A stretch of 30,502 bases of DNA from an uncultured Duganella sp. GTDB lineage: Bacteria; Pseudomonadota; Gammaproteobacteria; Burkholderiales; Burkholderiaceae. The stretch is taken from NCBI GenBank assembly GCA_946482335.1, contig CAMLRG010000050.1, positions 1-30,502 on the forward strand. Direction: 5' to 3'. The notes beneath the pieces are model-generated. The model did not search any database. It saw only the letters and a list, made by a program, of their open reading frames with translations, and was not told the DNA's origin. The stretch's first letter is position 1, and each line of letters starts with the position of its first letter. The position numbers and the translations under genes are program-made. Below are positions 1 to 7,100 of this stretch, piece by piece.

Positions 1-25
1 TGCGCCTTTTGTCCGGTTGCCAGAG

Positions 26-41
26 CTGACCCCGACTTTCA
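26..41. repeat. Decayed half-copy of the GGGGTCAGGCCC repeat
   Basis: Bases 26-38 (CTGACCCCGACTT) are identical to the right half of the intact repeat at 6401-6413, but the left half of the palindrome and the TTACCGGTTTA arm are absent. The fragment ends exactly against the stop codon of the adjacent CoA-transferase gene, the same placement as the intact copies. A 13-base match alone is weak, so this is a tentative remnant. The rest of 1-38 shows nothing recognisable. Confidence 0.4.
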
Positions 42-1232
42 AGCTACAACGCCGCGTTCGCGCAGCGCGGCTATCTCGGCCGCGGCCACGCCGAGCGCTG
101 CGAGCACGCTGTCGGTATGCTCGCCCAGCGTCGGTCCTTGCCAGCGCACTTCGCCCGGCGTTTCCGACAACTTCGGTACGATACCCGGCATCTTCACATG
201 CACGCCGTCGGGCAGCTCGGTGTCGAGCAGCATGCCACGGGCCTGGTAGTGCGGATCGGCCACGATATCCTTGACCGAATAGATGCGCCCTGCCGGCACT
301 TCAGCGCGTTCGAGCACCGCCAGCACTTCGTCGATGGTGTGCGCGGAGGTCCAGCCAGCAATCGCGGCGTCGATCAGCTTTTCCTGCGCCGCGCGGCCGT
401 CGTTCTGGGCGAACTGCGGGTCTTCCGCCATGTCCGCGCGGCCGATCGCATGCATCAGCCGCTTGTAGATCGGGTTGCTGTTCCCGGCGATCACCACATA
501 CGAGCCATCGCGCGTGGGATAGGTGTTCGATGGCGCGATGCCCGGCAATGCGCCGCCGCTGCGCTCGCGTACATGGCCCAGCAAGTCATACTCCGGCACC
601 AGCGACTCCATCAGGTTGAATACGCTCTCCACCAGCGACACGTCGACGACCTGCCCGTCGCCATTGCCCATCTTCACGCGCAGCACCGACATCAGCGCGC
701 CCATCACTGCATGCAGCGACGCCAGCGAATCGCCCAGGCTCACGCCCACGCGCGCCGGCACGCCGCCGGCCTCGCCGGTCGTATAGCGGATGCCGCCCAT
801 CGCTTCGCCGATCGCGCCGAAGCCGGGACGGTCCTTGTACGGGCCGGTCTGGCCATAACCGGAAATCCGCACCATGGTCAGTTTTGGGTTCAAGGCATGC
901 AGCACGTCCCAGCCCAGGCCGAGCTTTTCCAGCGCGCCCGGCTTCATATTCTCGATCAGCACGTCCGCGCCTTCGCACAGCTGCTTGACCAGCGCGATCC
1001 CTTCAGCTGCCTTGAGGTTGATCGAAATCGACTTCTTGTTGCGCGACTGCAGGTACCACCACAACGAAGTCCCCTTGTGCAGTTTGCGCCACTTGCGGAT
1101 CGGGTCGCCCTCCCCCGGCGCCTCGATCTTGATGACTTCCGCCCCGAATTCCGCCATCAGCCGCGCCGCAAACGGCGCTGCGATCAGCGTGCCAATCTCG
1201 ATAACCTTAATCCCCTGCAACGGACCCGCCAT
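39..1232 (-). CDS. CaiB/BaiF family CoA-transferase
   Basis: A class III CoA-transferase of about 397 residues, the usual family length (formyl-CoA transferase, CaiB, succinyl-CoA-dependent transferases). These enzymes move coenzyme A between carboxylic acids in the cytoplasm through an aspartyl-CoA thioester. The N-terminus has the family pattern LQGIKVIEIGTLIAAPFAA. GAEVIKIE, the NKKSISINLK segment, ENMKPG and SGYGQTGP follow, and the catalytic aspartate is the D of SLGDSLA (about residue 168). I chose the ATG at 1232 because AGGAG lies 8 bases upstream; a GTG at 1241 would overlap that ribosome site. The gene is divergent from the GFA-type gene with about 70 bases between, and a GATAAT at 1257-1262 could be its -10. 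The acid substrate cannot be told from sequence, because members with different substrates look alike. Confidence 0.93.
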   Translation of the reverse strand: MAGPLQGIKVIEIGTLIAAPFAARLMAEFGAEVIKIEAPGEGDPIRKWRKLHKGTSLWWYLQSRNKKSISINLKAAEGIALVKQLCEGADVLIENMKPGALEKLGLGWDVLHALNPKLTMVRISGYGQTGPYKDRPGFGAIGEAMGGIRYTTGEAGGVPARVGVSLGDSLASLHAVMGALMSVLRVKMGNGDGQVVDVSLVESVFNLMESLVPEYDLLGHVRERSGGALPGIAPSNTYPTRDGSYVVIAGNSNPIYKRLMHAIGRADMAEDPQFAQNDGRAAQEKLIDAAIAGWTSAHTIDEVLAVLERAEVPAGRIYSVKDIVADPHYQARGMLLDTELPDGVHVKMPGIVPKLSETPGEVRWQGPTLGEHTDSVLAALGVAAAEIAALRERGVVA

Positions 1233-1300
1233 TTGTCCCACTCCTCTTGCAATTACATTATCATTAGCGCCAAACCAAACATTCTACCCGGAGGCGCAAA

Positions 1301-1648
1301 ATGCTGTACAAGGGGAGCTGCCATTGCGGCAATGTGAAATTCGAGGCAGAAGGCGAAATTCAAGGCCTGGTAGCCTGTAACTGCTCCATTTGCCAGCGCA
1401 AAGGCGCATTGATGTGGTTCATTCCGCGCACCAGCCTGAAACTGCTGACTGCCGAAGAAGACCAGGCGACATACCTCTTCAACAAACACGTAATCAAGCA
1501 CCGCTTCTGTCCAAAATGCGGTATCCATACGTATGGCGAAGGCGTTGACCCGAAAGGCAACGCCATGGCGGCAGTCAATGCCCGCGTGCTGGAGGATATC
1601 GAACTGGACGCCTACCCGGTCCAGCACTACGATGGACGCAAACTCTAA
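1301..1648 (+). CDS. GFA family zinc-binding protein (glutathione-dependent formaldehyde-activating-like)
   Basis: A 115-residue protein of the GFA/CENP-V fold. It starts with the signature SCHCGNVKFEAEG, then CNCSICQRKG and HRFCPKCGIHTYG. Cysteines 7, 9, 26, 28, 31, 70 and 73 match the zinc-ligand pattern of the family. The founding member promotes S-hydroxymethylglutathione formation from formaldehyde, but most short members have no proven substrate, so only the fold is assigned. The ATG at 1301 is preceded by a strong CCGGAGG ribosome site. The membrane-protein gene begins 9 bases after its stop, so the two are probably cotranscribed. Probably cytoplasmic; no signal peptide is seen. Confidence 0.9.
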   Translation: MLYKGSCHCGNVKFEAEGEIQGLVACNCSICQRKGALMWFIPRTSLKLLTAEEDQATYLFNKHVIKHRFCPKCGIHTYGEGVDPKGNAMAAVNARVLEDIELDAYPVQHYDGRKL

Positions 1649-1657
1649 GGAACCGAC

Positions 1658-2023
1658 ATGGCACAAGAATTGGTTTTCGACAACCAAACCCGATCGGCCA
1701 AGGACTGGGCTTTCTGGCTTTACCTCGGGCATGGCCTGAGCGTCTTCTTCACCCTCGGTGCCGCGTCCTTCATCCCGCTGATCCTGAACTACGTCAAACG
1801 CGACGACAGTGCCGGCACTTTCGTGCACAGTCACCACGGCTGGATGATCCGCTCATTCTGGTGGTACCTGGTGTGGATTGGCGTCGGCTGGGCGCTGTTC
1901 CTCACGTTGCTCGGCATCCCGCTGGCCTGGCTGGTGTGGGTTGGCGCCTGGCTATGGAAGATCTACCGCCTGATCCGGGGCATCACTGCGCTGAACAACA
2001 ACGCCCCGGTCGGCAACTCATAA
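1658..2023 (+). CDS. Small DUF4870-like inner-membrane protein
   Basis: A 121-residue protein with three hydrophobic stretches (about residues 16-40, 65-82 and 84-98), joined by a polar segment containing YVKRDDSAGTFVHSH. That arrangement, with the HGWMIRSFWW and RGITALNNN ends, resembles DUF4870/Tic20-like integral membrane proteins, whose function is unknown. It follows the GFA gene by 9 bases with AAGGAACC upstream of the ATG, suggesting one operon. Its stop codon overlaps that of the convergent cytochrome gene (shared bases 2018-2023), so no separate terminator fits between them. The family call is from recall of the pattern, not a search. Confidence 0.75.
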   Translation: MAQELVFDNQTRSAKDWAFWLYLGHGLSVFFTLGAASFIPLILNYVKRDDSAGTFVHSHHGWMIRSFWWYLVWIGVGWALFLTLLGIPLAWLVWVGAWLWKIYRLIRGITALNNNAPVGNS

Positions 2024-3400
2024 GGCGCGCAGGAAGGCCACCAGGTCGGCTTTCTCCGCTGCGCTCAACTTCGTCTCGAGGATCAGGTTGAAAAATTCGA
2101 CCGTATCTTCGAGCGTCAGCAGCCGCCCGTCGTGCAGGTAGGGCGGCGACTCCTTGATGCCGCGTAGCGGGAAGGTCTTGATCGGGCCATCGCCCACCAT
2201 CATCGCCCCCTTCGCCTCATGCGCCTTGAAGAAGCGCTCGGTCTTCAAGTTGTGCATCATATCGTCGCTGTAGAGCGGCGGCATGTGACAGGTTGCGCAT
2301 TGCGCCTTGCCGAAGAAGATTGCCTGGCCGCGCAGTTCCTGCTCGTTGGCCTTGCGCGGGTCGAGCTTGCCGGTGACGGCCAGCTTCGGCGCGGGCGGGA
2401 AGTCCAGGAGATTCTGGAACTCGCCCATGAAATGCACTTGGCTGCCGCGCTCAAGGACGTTGACACCCTTCTTGGTTGCGATCACCGGATCGCCGTCGAA
2501 ATAGGCGGCCCGCTGTTCGAATTCCGTGAAGTCTTCCACCGATTTCAGCGCGCGCTGCGATCCAAACAGGCGCTGCAGGTTGACGCCGCGTAGCGAGGGC
2601 GTATCGAGCCGGTGGCGGAATGGCTGCGGCCTGATGTCGCCCACCAAGTGCGTCGAAGCGTTGCTATGGCCGTTGGCGTGGCAGTCGAAACAGCTTACGC
2701 CGCGGCTCGGGCGTTCTGATCGCCGGTCTTCCGTCTGGTTGAATTGCTGCTGCGGGAATGGCGTGAGCAAAAGCCGCAAGCCTTCCAGCTGTTTCGGGTT
2801 CAGGATGCCATTGAAAATCTGGTGGAAGTTGTCGATGGTGACGAGCTTGCCCTGCGAAACGTCGCCCAGGTCCGGACGCGTGGTCAGGAAGATCGGTGCC
2901 GGGAATTCCGGCAGCAGATGGTCGGGGAAGTCGAATGCCAGGTCGAAGCGGTTCAGGTCGCGCTGCTCCTGCTTCTTGATTTCGTCGATGTGGAACTGCG
3001 GGAACAGCATGCCGCCTTCCGGATGGTTCGGGTGCGGCAGCGGCAGGAAGCCTTGCGGGTACAGGCCCTTTTCGCGGATCTCCTCCGGGCTCATGGCGCC
3101 CAGCTTGTCCCAGGTCACTCCGCGCGGCAGCTTGACACGGATGCCTTCCTGCACGGGTTTGCCGCGGAACATGGTGACGCCTTTCGCCGGTCGGTTGGAC
3201 AGGTCATAGCGGCTCTCCAGGAACTCCATTTGCTTGCGCATCAGCCCCGCGCGCGCTGCCTTCATGCGCTCAAAGGTGACCTCGAACGGTTCCTTTGCCA
3301 CCACCGGCATGTAACTGGTAGGCGGCGGTGGCGGTTCCGCGCCAATCCCCAGCGCCACACATCCAAGCAAAACGCCTGCTGCAATCTTCGTCATTTGCAT
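2018..3400 (-). CDS. Periplasmic di-haem cytochrome c peroxidase-like protein
   Basis: A 460-residue secreted c-type cytochrome. The N-terminus is a typical Sec signal (about residues 1-21), followed by a proline-rich start to the mature protein. There are two haem-attachment motifs, CFDCH (237-241) and CATCH (368-372), the latter followed by MPPLYSDD. The C-terminus FPLRGIKESPPYLHDGRLLTLEDTVEF strongly resembles the peroxidase domain of the CCP/MauG superfamily. Such proteins reduce hydrogen peroxide or oxidise a partner using electrons from small cytochromes. It is over 100 residues longer than classical bacterial CCP (about 320-340). The extra length lies before the first haem, residues 22-230, which I cannot assign. 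The ATG at 3400 has AGGGGAG 7 bases upstream. MauG-like oxidation of a protein or metabolite is an alternative to peroxide scavenging. Confidence 0.85.
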   Translation of the reverse strand: MQMTKIAAGVLLGCVALGIGAEPPPPPTSYMPVVAKEPFEVTFERMKAARAGLMRKQMEFLESRYDLSNRPAKGVTMFRGKPVQEGIRVKLPRGVTWDKLGAMSPEEIREKGLYPQGFLPLPHPNHPEGGMLFPQFHIDEIKKQEQRDLNRFDLAFDFPDHLLPEFPAPIFLTTRPDLGDVSQGKLVTIDNFHQIFNGILNPKQLEGLRLLLTPFPQQQFNQTEDRRSERPSRGVSCFDCHANGHSNASTHLVGDIRPQPFRHRLDTPSLRGVNLQRLFGSQRALKSVEDFTEFEQRAAYFDGDPVIATKKGVNVLERGSQVHFMGEFQNLLDFPPAPKLAVTGKLDPRKANEQELRGQAIFFGKAQCATCHMPPLYSDDMMHNLKTERFFKAHEAKGAMMVGDGPIKTFPLRGIKESPPYLHDGRLLTLEDTVEFFNLILETKLSAAEKADLVAFLRAL

Positions 3401-3435
3401 GTCAGTCTCCCCTTGCTTAATGTCCGACCAATGTA

Positions 3436-3482
3436 TGCAAATAGGGAAGCCCGATCAATATGCGCACGCCATTGTATTGATC
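3436..3482 (-). promoter_or_regulatory. Candidate promoter and inverted-repeat operator of the cytochrome gene
   Basis: Read on the minus strand, TTGATC (3453-3458) and TACATT form a -35/-10 pair with a 17-base spacer, about 35-45 bases upstream of the cytochrome ATG. Each hexamer matches the sigma-70 consensus at four of six bases. The -35 overlaps one arm of an 8-base perfect inverted repeat, GATCAATA (3453-3460) and TATTGATC (3475-3482), whose arm centres are 22 bases apart (two helical turns). That geometry suggests a dimeric regulator. It is not an FNR box, because the N4 spacing is missing. Confidence 0.4.
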
Positions 3483-3523
3483 AATCGCAGGGATAGCTGA
3501 CTAGCGCCTAGCGAGCCGCTAGG

Positions 3524-4687
3524 TCAGAGCGTAGCCAGGGCGCGTTCGATGTCGGCGATCAGGTCGTCGGCATCTTCGAGGCCGATGTTGAAGCGCACCA
3601 AAGTGCCCTTCTCTTTCCAGTTCTTGCGCATGGCCTGGATGCGATAGGGAATGCACAGGCTGTGCGCACCACCCCAGCTGTAGCCGATGCCGAACAGCTT
3701 CAGCGAATCGACGAAGCGGTCGGTTTGCGCTTCGGTGTATTTTTCATCGAACAGCACGGAGAACAGGCCGCCGGCGCCGGTGAAGTCGCGCTTCCAGTTT
3801 TCGTGGCCGGGGCAGTCTTCGAAGGCAGGGTGCAGGACCTTGCGGATTTCGGGACGGGCCTTCAGCCAGGCAGCGACCTTGCGGGCGGAGGCATCGTGGG
3901 TTTCGAAGCGGATCTTGAGCGTGGGCAGGTTGCGCAGCACGAGGTAGGTGTCGTCGGCGCTGACGCCCATGCCCAGCCGCATGTGTGCCATGCTGAGGCG
4001 CTCATGCAGCAGCTTGTCGCGCGTGACCAGGGCCCCCATCAGGACGTCGGAACCGCCGGACTGGTACTTGGTCAGGGCTTGCATCACGACGTCCACGCCG
4101 AGCTCGAAGCCGCGCAGGGCCAGGCCCGCCGACCAGGTATTGTCGAGGGCGACCAGGACGCCCTTCTGCTTGGCGGCGTCGCATATTGCGCGCAGGTCGG
4201 GGACTTCCATCGAGACGGAGCCGGGGGCTTCGGTCCAGATCAGTTTTGTGTTGGGCTGGATCAGCTCAGCGATGCCGGCGCCGATCATCGGGTCGTACAG
4301 CCGCGCGGTGATGCCGAAATCGGCGGTCAGCCAGCGGCCGAGGTCGCGGTTGGGACTGTAGACGTTGTCGGGCAGCAGGACGTCGTCGCCGGTGCGCAGC
4401 AAGGCGAAGTCGCACATGGCGATGGCGGCCAGGCCGCTGGGGGCCAGCAGGCAGTGGGTGCCGCCTTCGATTTCGGCCAGGCGGGCTTCCAGGGTGAAAG
4501 TGGTCGGCGTGCCATGCAGGCCGTAGGTGTAGGCGTTCTTTTCTTTCCAGTCGCCCGAGCGCATGGCGGCGACATTCTTGAACAGGACGGTGGACGCGTG
4601 GTGGATGGCGCTGGGGAAGGCGGAGAATCCTTCGGGCGGCACGTAGTCCGTGTGGATGATCTGGGTTTGGAGGTGTTTTTTGCTCAT
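3524..4687 (-). CDS. metC: Cystathionine beta-lyase
   Basis: A 387-residue PLP enzyme of the Cys/Met metabolism family (fold type I). It cleaves cystathionine to homocysteine, pyruvate and ammonia in methionine synthesis. Visible features are YTYGLHGTPTTFTLEARLAEIEGG (substrate-side region), the cofactor-stacking tyrosine region DNVYSPNR, LDNTWSAG with the pyridine-binding aspartate, and the Schiff-base lysine 207 in LTKYQSGGSDV. The C-terminal part SLKLFGIGYSWGGAHSL is characteristic of MetC rather than MetB/MetZ. The length is normal. The start is ATG at 4687. It stands alone, with a repeat pair separating it from rimO. Cysteine desulfhydrase activity is a common side reaction of this family. 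Confidence 0.88.
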   Translation of the reverse strand: MSKKHLQTQIIHTDYVPPEGFSAFPSAIHHASTVLFKNVAAMRSGDWKEKNAYTYGLHGTPTTFTLEARLAEIEGGTHCLLAPSGLAAIAMCDFALLRTGDDVLLPDNVYSPNRDLGRWLTADFGITARLYDPMIGAGIAELIQPNTKLIWTEAPGSVSMEVPDLRAICDAAKQKGVLVALDNTWSAGLALRGFELGVDVVMQALTKYQSGGSDVLMGALVTRDKLLHERLSMAHMRLGMGVSADDTYLVLRNLPTLKIRFETHDASARKVAAWLKARPEIRKVLHPAFEDCPGHENWKRDFTGAGGLFSVLFDEKYTEAQTDRFVDSLKLFGIGYSWGGAHSLCIPYRIQAMRKNWKEKGTLVRFNIGLEDADDLIADIERALATL

Positions 4688-4697
4688 TCGGTTATTT

Positions 4698-4746
4698 TAA
4701 ACCGGTAAACCTGTAAGGCGGGGTCAGGCCCGCAGGGCCTGACCCC
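4698..4746 (+). repeat. Palindromic repeat copy 1 (left unit of an inverted pair)
   Basis: The arm TAAACCGGTAA (4698-4708) is followed after 11 bases by a perfect 12-base stem, GGGGTCAGGCCC (4720-4731) and GGGCCTGACCCC (4735-4746), with a 3-base loop GCA. Its 27-base palindrome is the exact reverse complement of the one at 4841-4867. It lies 10 bases upstream of the metC start codon. Confidence 0.9.
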
Positions 4747-4840
4747 AGGCGGCAAAACGGCTGCGGGTTCCGGTTGCGCGCGGTTGACGTTCGCAAGAAG
4801 TCCAAGTCGCACCACCGAAACCCGCGGCCGTCGAATATGC
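4747..4840. repeat. Spacer of the inverted repeat pair, itself partly palindromic
   Basis: These 94 bases separate two oppositely oriented repeat units. They contain CTGCGGGTTCCGGT (4761-4774) and its near-complement ACCGAAACCCGCGG (4814-4827), 12 of 14 bases pairing. The whole 4698-4881 block can therefore fold as one long nested hairpin, as in bacterial interspersed mosaic (paired REP) elements. A GACGTTCGC segment here also resembles, in reverse complement, GCAAACGTCAAC beside copy 3. No coding sequence is seen. Confidence 0.6.
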
Positions 4841-4881
4841 GGGGTCAGGCCCTGCGGGCCTGACCCCGGTTTACCGGTTTA
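4841..4881 (-). repeat. Palindromic repeat copy 2 (right unit of the inverted pair), on the rimO stop codon
   Basis: A perfect 12-base stem (4841-4852 with 4856-4867, loop TGC) is followed directly by CGG and the arm TTACCGGTTTA (4871-4881). The last three bases of the arm, TTA on the plus strand, are the TAA stop of rimO on the minus strand. The unit is thus fused to the gene end. Confidence 0.9.
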
Positions 4882-6270
4882 CTGTGCCTCACCCCACAAA
4901 TCATGCGCATCCGCCGAGGTAATCTCGACATCGAAGAACTGCCCCACCGCCAGCTTCTTCTTCGGATCGAACGGCCGCTTCACATGCACCACGCCATCGA
5001 TCTCCGGCGCATCCGCTGCCGAGCGGCCGACCGCGCCGCTCGGCGTCAGCTCATCGATCAGCACCTTCACGGTCTTGCCCACCTTGGCCTGCAAGCGCTT
5101 GCGGGAAATCTCCTCCTGCAGCAGCATCACGCGGCCACGGCGCTCCTCGCGCACTTCATCCGGCACCGGGTTCGGCAGCTCGTTGGCGGTCGCCCCTTCC
5201 ACCGGCGAATAAGCGAAGCAACCCAGGCGGTCGATCTGCGCTTCCTTCAGGAAGTCCAGCAGGTATTCGAATTCCGCTTCGGTTTCCCCCGGGAAGCCCG
5301 CAATGAAGGTCGAACGGATCACCAGGTCCGGGTTCATCTCACGCCACTTCAGGATGCGCTCCAGGTTTTTCTCGCCCGAAGCCGGACGCTTCATTCGCTT
5401 CAGCACATCCGGATGCGCGTGCTGCAGCGGCACGTCCAGGTATGGCAGGATGTGGCCGTCGCCCATCATCGGGATGATTTCATCCACGTGCGGGTAAGGA
5501 TAAACGTAGTGCAAACGCACCCACGCGCCATACTGCTTGGCCAGTTCGCCCAGGGCCTGGGTCAACTGCGTCATATGGGTCTTCACCGGGCGGCCGCTCC
5601 AGAAACCGGACCGGAATTTCACGTCCACGCCATAGGCCGACGTATCCTGCGAAATCACCAGCAATTCCTTGACGCCGGCCTTGAACAGGTTTTCGGCTTC
5701 CAGCATCAGTTCAGCGATCGGGCGCGATACCAGGTCACCGCGCATCGAAGGGATGATGCAGAACGAGCAGCGGTGGTTGCAGCCTTCGGAGATTTTCAGG
5801 TAAGCGTAGTGCTTCGGCGTCAGTTTGATGCCTTGCGGCGGCAGCAGGTCGATGAATGGTTCGTGCGGCTTCGGCAGGTGCGTGTGCACCTGGGCCATCA
5901 CTTCGCCCACCGCGTGCGGGCCGGTCACGGCCAGTACTTTCGGGTGGACTTTCTGGATGATGTCGTCGCCGTCCTTGTCCTTCTTCGCGCCCAGGCAGCC
6001 GGTCACGATGACCTTGCCGTTTTCGGCCAGCGCTTCGCCGATGGCGTCCAGCGATTCCTGCACGGCGGCGTCGATGAAACCGCAAGTGTTCACGATCACG
6101 AGGTCCGCGCCGTCATAGGATTTGGCGGTCTCGTAGCCCTCAGCGCGCAGCTGGGTCAGGATCTGTTCGGAGTCGACCAGCGCTTTCGGGCAGCCGAGGG
6201 AAACAAAGCCAACTTTGGGTGCGGGGGTGCCTTCGGCGGGGGTGATGCGGGTGATTTGCTTGGATTGCAT
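4879..6270 (-). CDS. rimO: Ribosomal protein uS12 methylthiotransferase RimO
   Basis: A 463-residue radical-SAM methylthiotransferase that adds a methylthio group to the conserved aspartate of ribosomal protein S12. The N-terminal UPF0004 domain holds three cluster cysteines (C27 in [13 protein letters not shown]63 in NTCGFID, C92 in GCLG). The radical-SAM domain has C164, C168 and C171 in [17 protein letters not shown], the RimO-type rather than MiaB-type sequence. It ends with a TRAM domain (about residues 395-460: [25 protein letters not shown]). Length is typical. The start is ATG at 6270, with no clear purine-rich ribosome site. The next downstream gene on the same strand is metC, separated by a repeat pair. 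A good extended -10 lies just upstream. Confidence 0.97.
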   Translation of the reverse strand: MQSKQITRITPAEGTPAPKVGFVSLGCPKALVDSEQILTQLRAEGYETAKSYDGADLVIVNTCGFIDAAVQESLDAIGEALAENGKVIVTGCLGAKKDKDGDDIIQKVHPKVLAVTGPHAVGEVMAQVHTHLPKPHEPFIDLLPPQGIKLTPKHYAYLKISEGCNHRCSFCIIPSMRGDLVSRPIAELMLEAENLFKAGVKELLVISQDTSAYGVDVKFRSGFWSGRPVKTHMTQLTQALGELAKQYGAWVRLHYVYPYPHVDEIIPMMGDGHILPYLDVPLQHAHPDVLKRMKRPASGEKNLERILKWREMNPDLVIRSTFIAGFPGETEAEFEYLLDFLKEAQIDRLGCFAYSPVEGATANELPNPVPDEVREERRGRVMLLQEEISRKRLQAKVGKTVKVLIDELTPSGAVGRSAADAPEIDGVVHVKRPFDPKKKLAVGQFFDVEITSADAHDLWGEAQ

Positions 6271-6302
6271 GGCGGAGAGCTGATGATTCAGGGCAATCTG
6301 CC

Positions 6303-6311
6303 ATTATACCA
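6303..6311 (-). promoter_or_regulatory. Candidate rimO promoter, extended -10
   Basis: On the minus strand this reads TGGTATAAT: a consensus TATAAT (6303-6308) preceded by TG one base away, the extended -10 form that can work without a good -35. None is obvious at 6326-6331. Transcription would begin near 6296, giving a leader of roughly 26 bases before the rimO ATG. Confidence 0.5.
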
Positions 6312-6382
6312 AAACCGGGGACCAGATCCCAGCGACGCAAACGTCAACGACTTGAACCTTGGCCTGCGGCTGGCGCAGACTT

Positions 6383-6422
6383 GGGGTCAGGCCCTTGGGC
6401 CTGACCCCGACTTACCGGTTTA
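6383..6422 (-). repeat. Palindromic repeat copy 3, on the phaR stop codon
   Basis: A perfect 12-base stem (6383-6394 with 6397-6408, 2-base loop TT) is followed by GAC and the arm TTACCGGTTTA (6412-6422). The last three bases of the arm are the phaR stop codon read on the minus strand. The 6271-6382 side carries the rimO promoter region and a GCAAACGTCAAC segment resembling the spacer of the inverted pair. No gene is seen in 6271-6419. Confidence 0.88.
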
Positions 6423-6974
6423 CTTCTTCTCTGTCGGCGGCGCCGCAAACGGGAACGTGCCGAACAGATTTTTGCTTTGGTTCTGCATCTGCTCCTGCAT
6501 CTGCACAAACAAGCTCTTCGACTGGTCGATATAGTTATTCATCATGCCCTGCATGATCGGCGCCTGCACATTCATGAACTGGGTCCACATTTCTGGACTG
6601 AATGTCTTGCCATCGAAAGTCGCGGCACCCTGCGTGAATTTGCGCTGGATATCGGTAAATGCCTGGATATTCTTTTCCAGGTACGACCCCATCATGCCCT
6701 GCATCGCATGGCCATAGAACCGGATGATCTGGGCCAGCACATCAGTAGAAAACATGGGAACGCCACTTGCCTCTTCCTCAAGAATAATCTGGAGCAAGAT
6801 GCTGCGCGTCAGGTCTTCATTAGTTTTGGCATCCACGACGGTGAACTCCTCGGCATCGAGCACAAGTTGTTTCACGTCCGTCAGGGTAATGTAGGAACTG
6901 GTCTGCGTATCGTAAAGACGGCGATTTGGATATTTCTTAATCAAACGTTCAGTACTTTTCTTTGCACTACTCAT
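6420..6974 (-). CDS. phaR: Polyhydroxyalkanoate synthesis repressor PhaR
   Basis: A DNA- and PHB-binding repressor that controls phasin and PHA synthesis genes by leaving DNA for the granule surface when polymer forms. The first 60 residues are the conserved DNA-binding domain (RLIKKYPNRRLYDTQTSSYITL, then VKQLVLDAEEFTVVDAKTNEDLTRSILLQII). A PHB_acc-type region with FYGHAMQGMMGSYLEKN follows, and the tail is rich in glutamine and methionine. I prefer the ATG at 6974 (GGA 9 bases upstream, 184 residues) to a TTG at 6986 that lacks a ribosome site. It follows phaC on the same strand after a 114-126 base gap containing its own promoter and a possible autoregulatory site. Confidence 0.94.
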   Translation of the reverse strand: MSSAKKSTERLIKKYPNRRLYDTQTSSYITLTDVKQLVLDAEEFTVVDAKTNEDLTRSILLQIILEEEASGVPMFSTDVLAQIIRFYGHAMQGMMGSYLEKNIQAFTDIQRKFTQGAATFDGKTFSPEMWTQFMNVQAPIMQGMMNNYIDQSKSLFVQMQEQMQNQSKNLFGTFPFAAPPTEKK

Positions 6975-7035
6975 CACAAGGTCCAATTATTGCGCCGCAG
7001 CGCGTTTACCTGCCGTTGATAATATTCGCGTCCCC

Positions 7036-7065
7036 ATTATAGGGCGAAAAAAAAGCTTTTGGCAC
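7036..7065 (-). promoter_or_regulatory. Candidate phaR promoter
   Basis: On the minus strand a perfect TATAAT (7036-7041) lies 18 bases downstream of GTGCCA (7060-7065), a four-of-six match to the -35 consensus. The spacer is A/T-rich. The start would be near 7029, about 55 bases before the phaR ATG. This suggests phaR can be transcribed independently of phaC. Confidence 0.5.
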
Positions 7066-7072
7066 GACAATA

Positions 7073-7082
7073 TTGCAACGCA
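7073..7082 (-). promoter_or_regulatory. Possible PhaR operator upstream of phaR
   Basis: The minus strand reads TGCGTTGCAA, which fits the TGC-N3-GCAA core that I recall being reported for the PhaR/PhbF repressor of the related Herbaspirillum seropedicae. It lies just upstream of the candidate phaR -35. The TG-N part of the recalled motif is only partly present. Autoregulation is the natural reading but remains inference. Confidence 0.35.
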
Positions 7083-7100
7083 ACTTAACGTTACCAAAAA

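Noticed and set aside
117..1337. Long plus-strand open frame opposite the CoA-transferase
   Set aside because: It is the high-GC antisense shadow of a well-supported gene, is rich in His/Arg/Gln, and has no recognisable motif. The same applies to the long open frames opposite rimO (4903-6534), phaC (7155-8507), rluD (9810-11081) and mshM/mshL (16781-18520).
3497..3527. Inverted repeat CTAGCG-AGC-CGCTAG with outer CTGAC/GTCAG at the metC stop
   Set aside because: The stem is short and bulged, overlaps the stop codon and has no T-run, so I do not call it a terminator.
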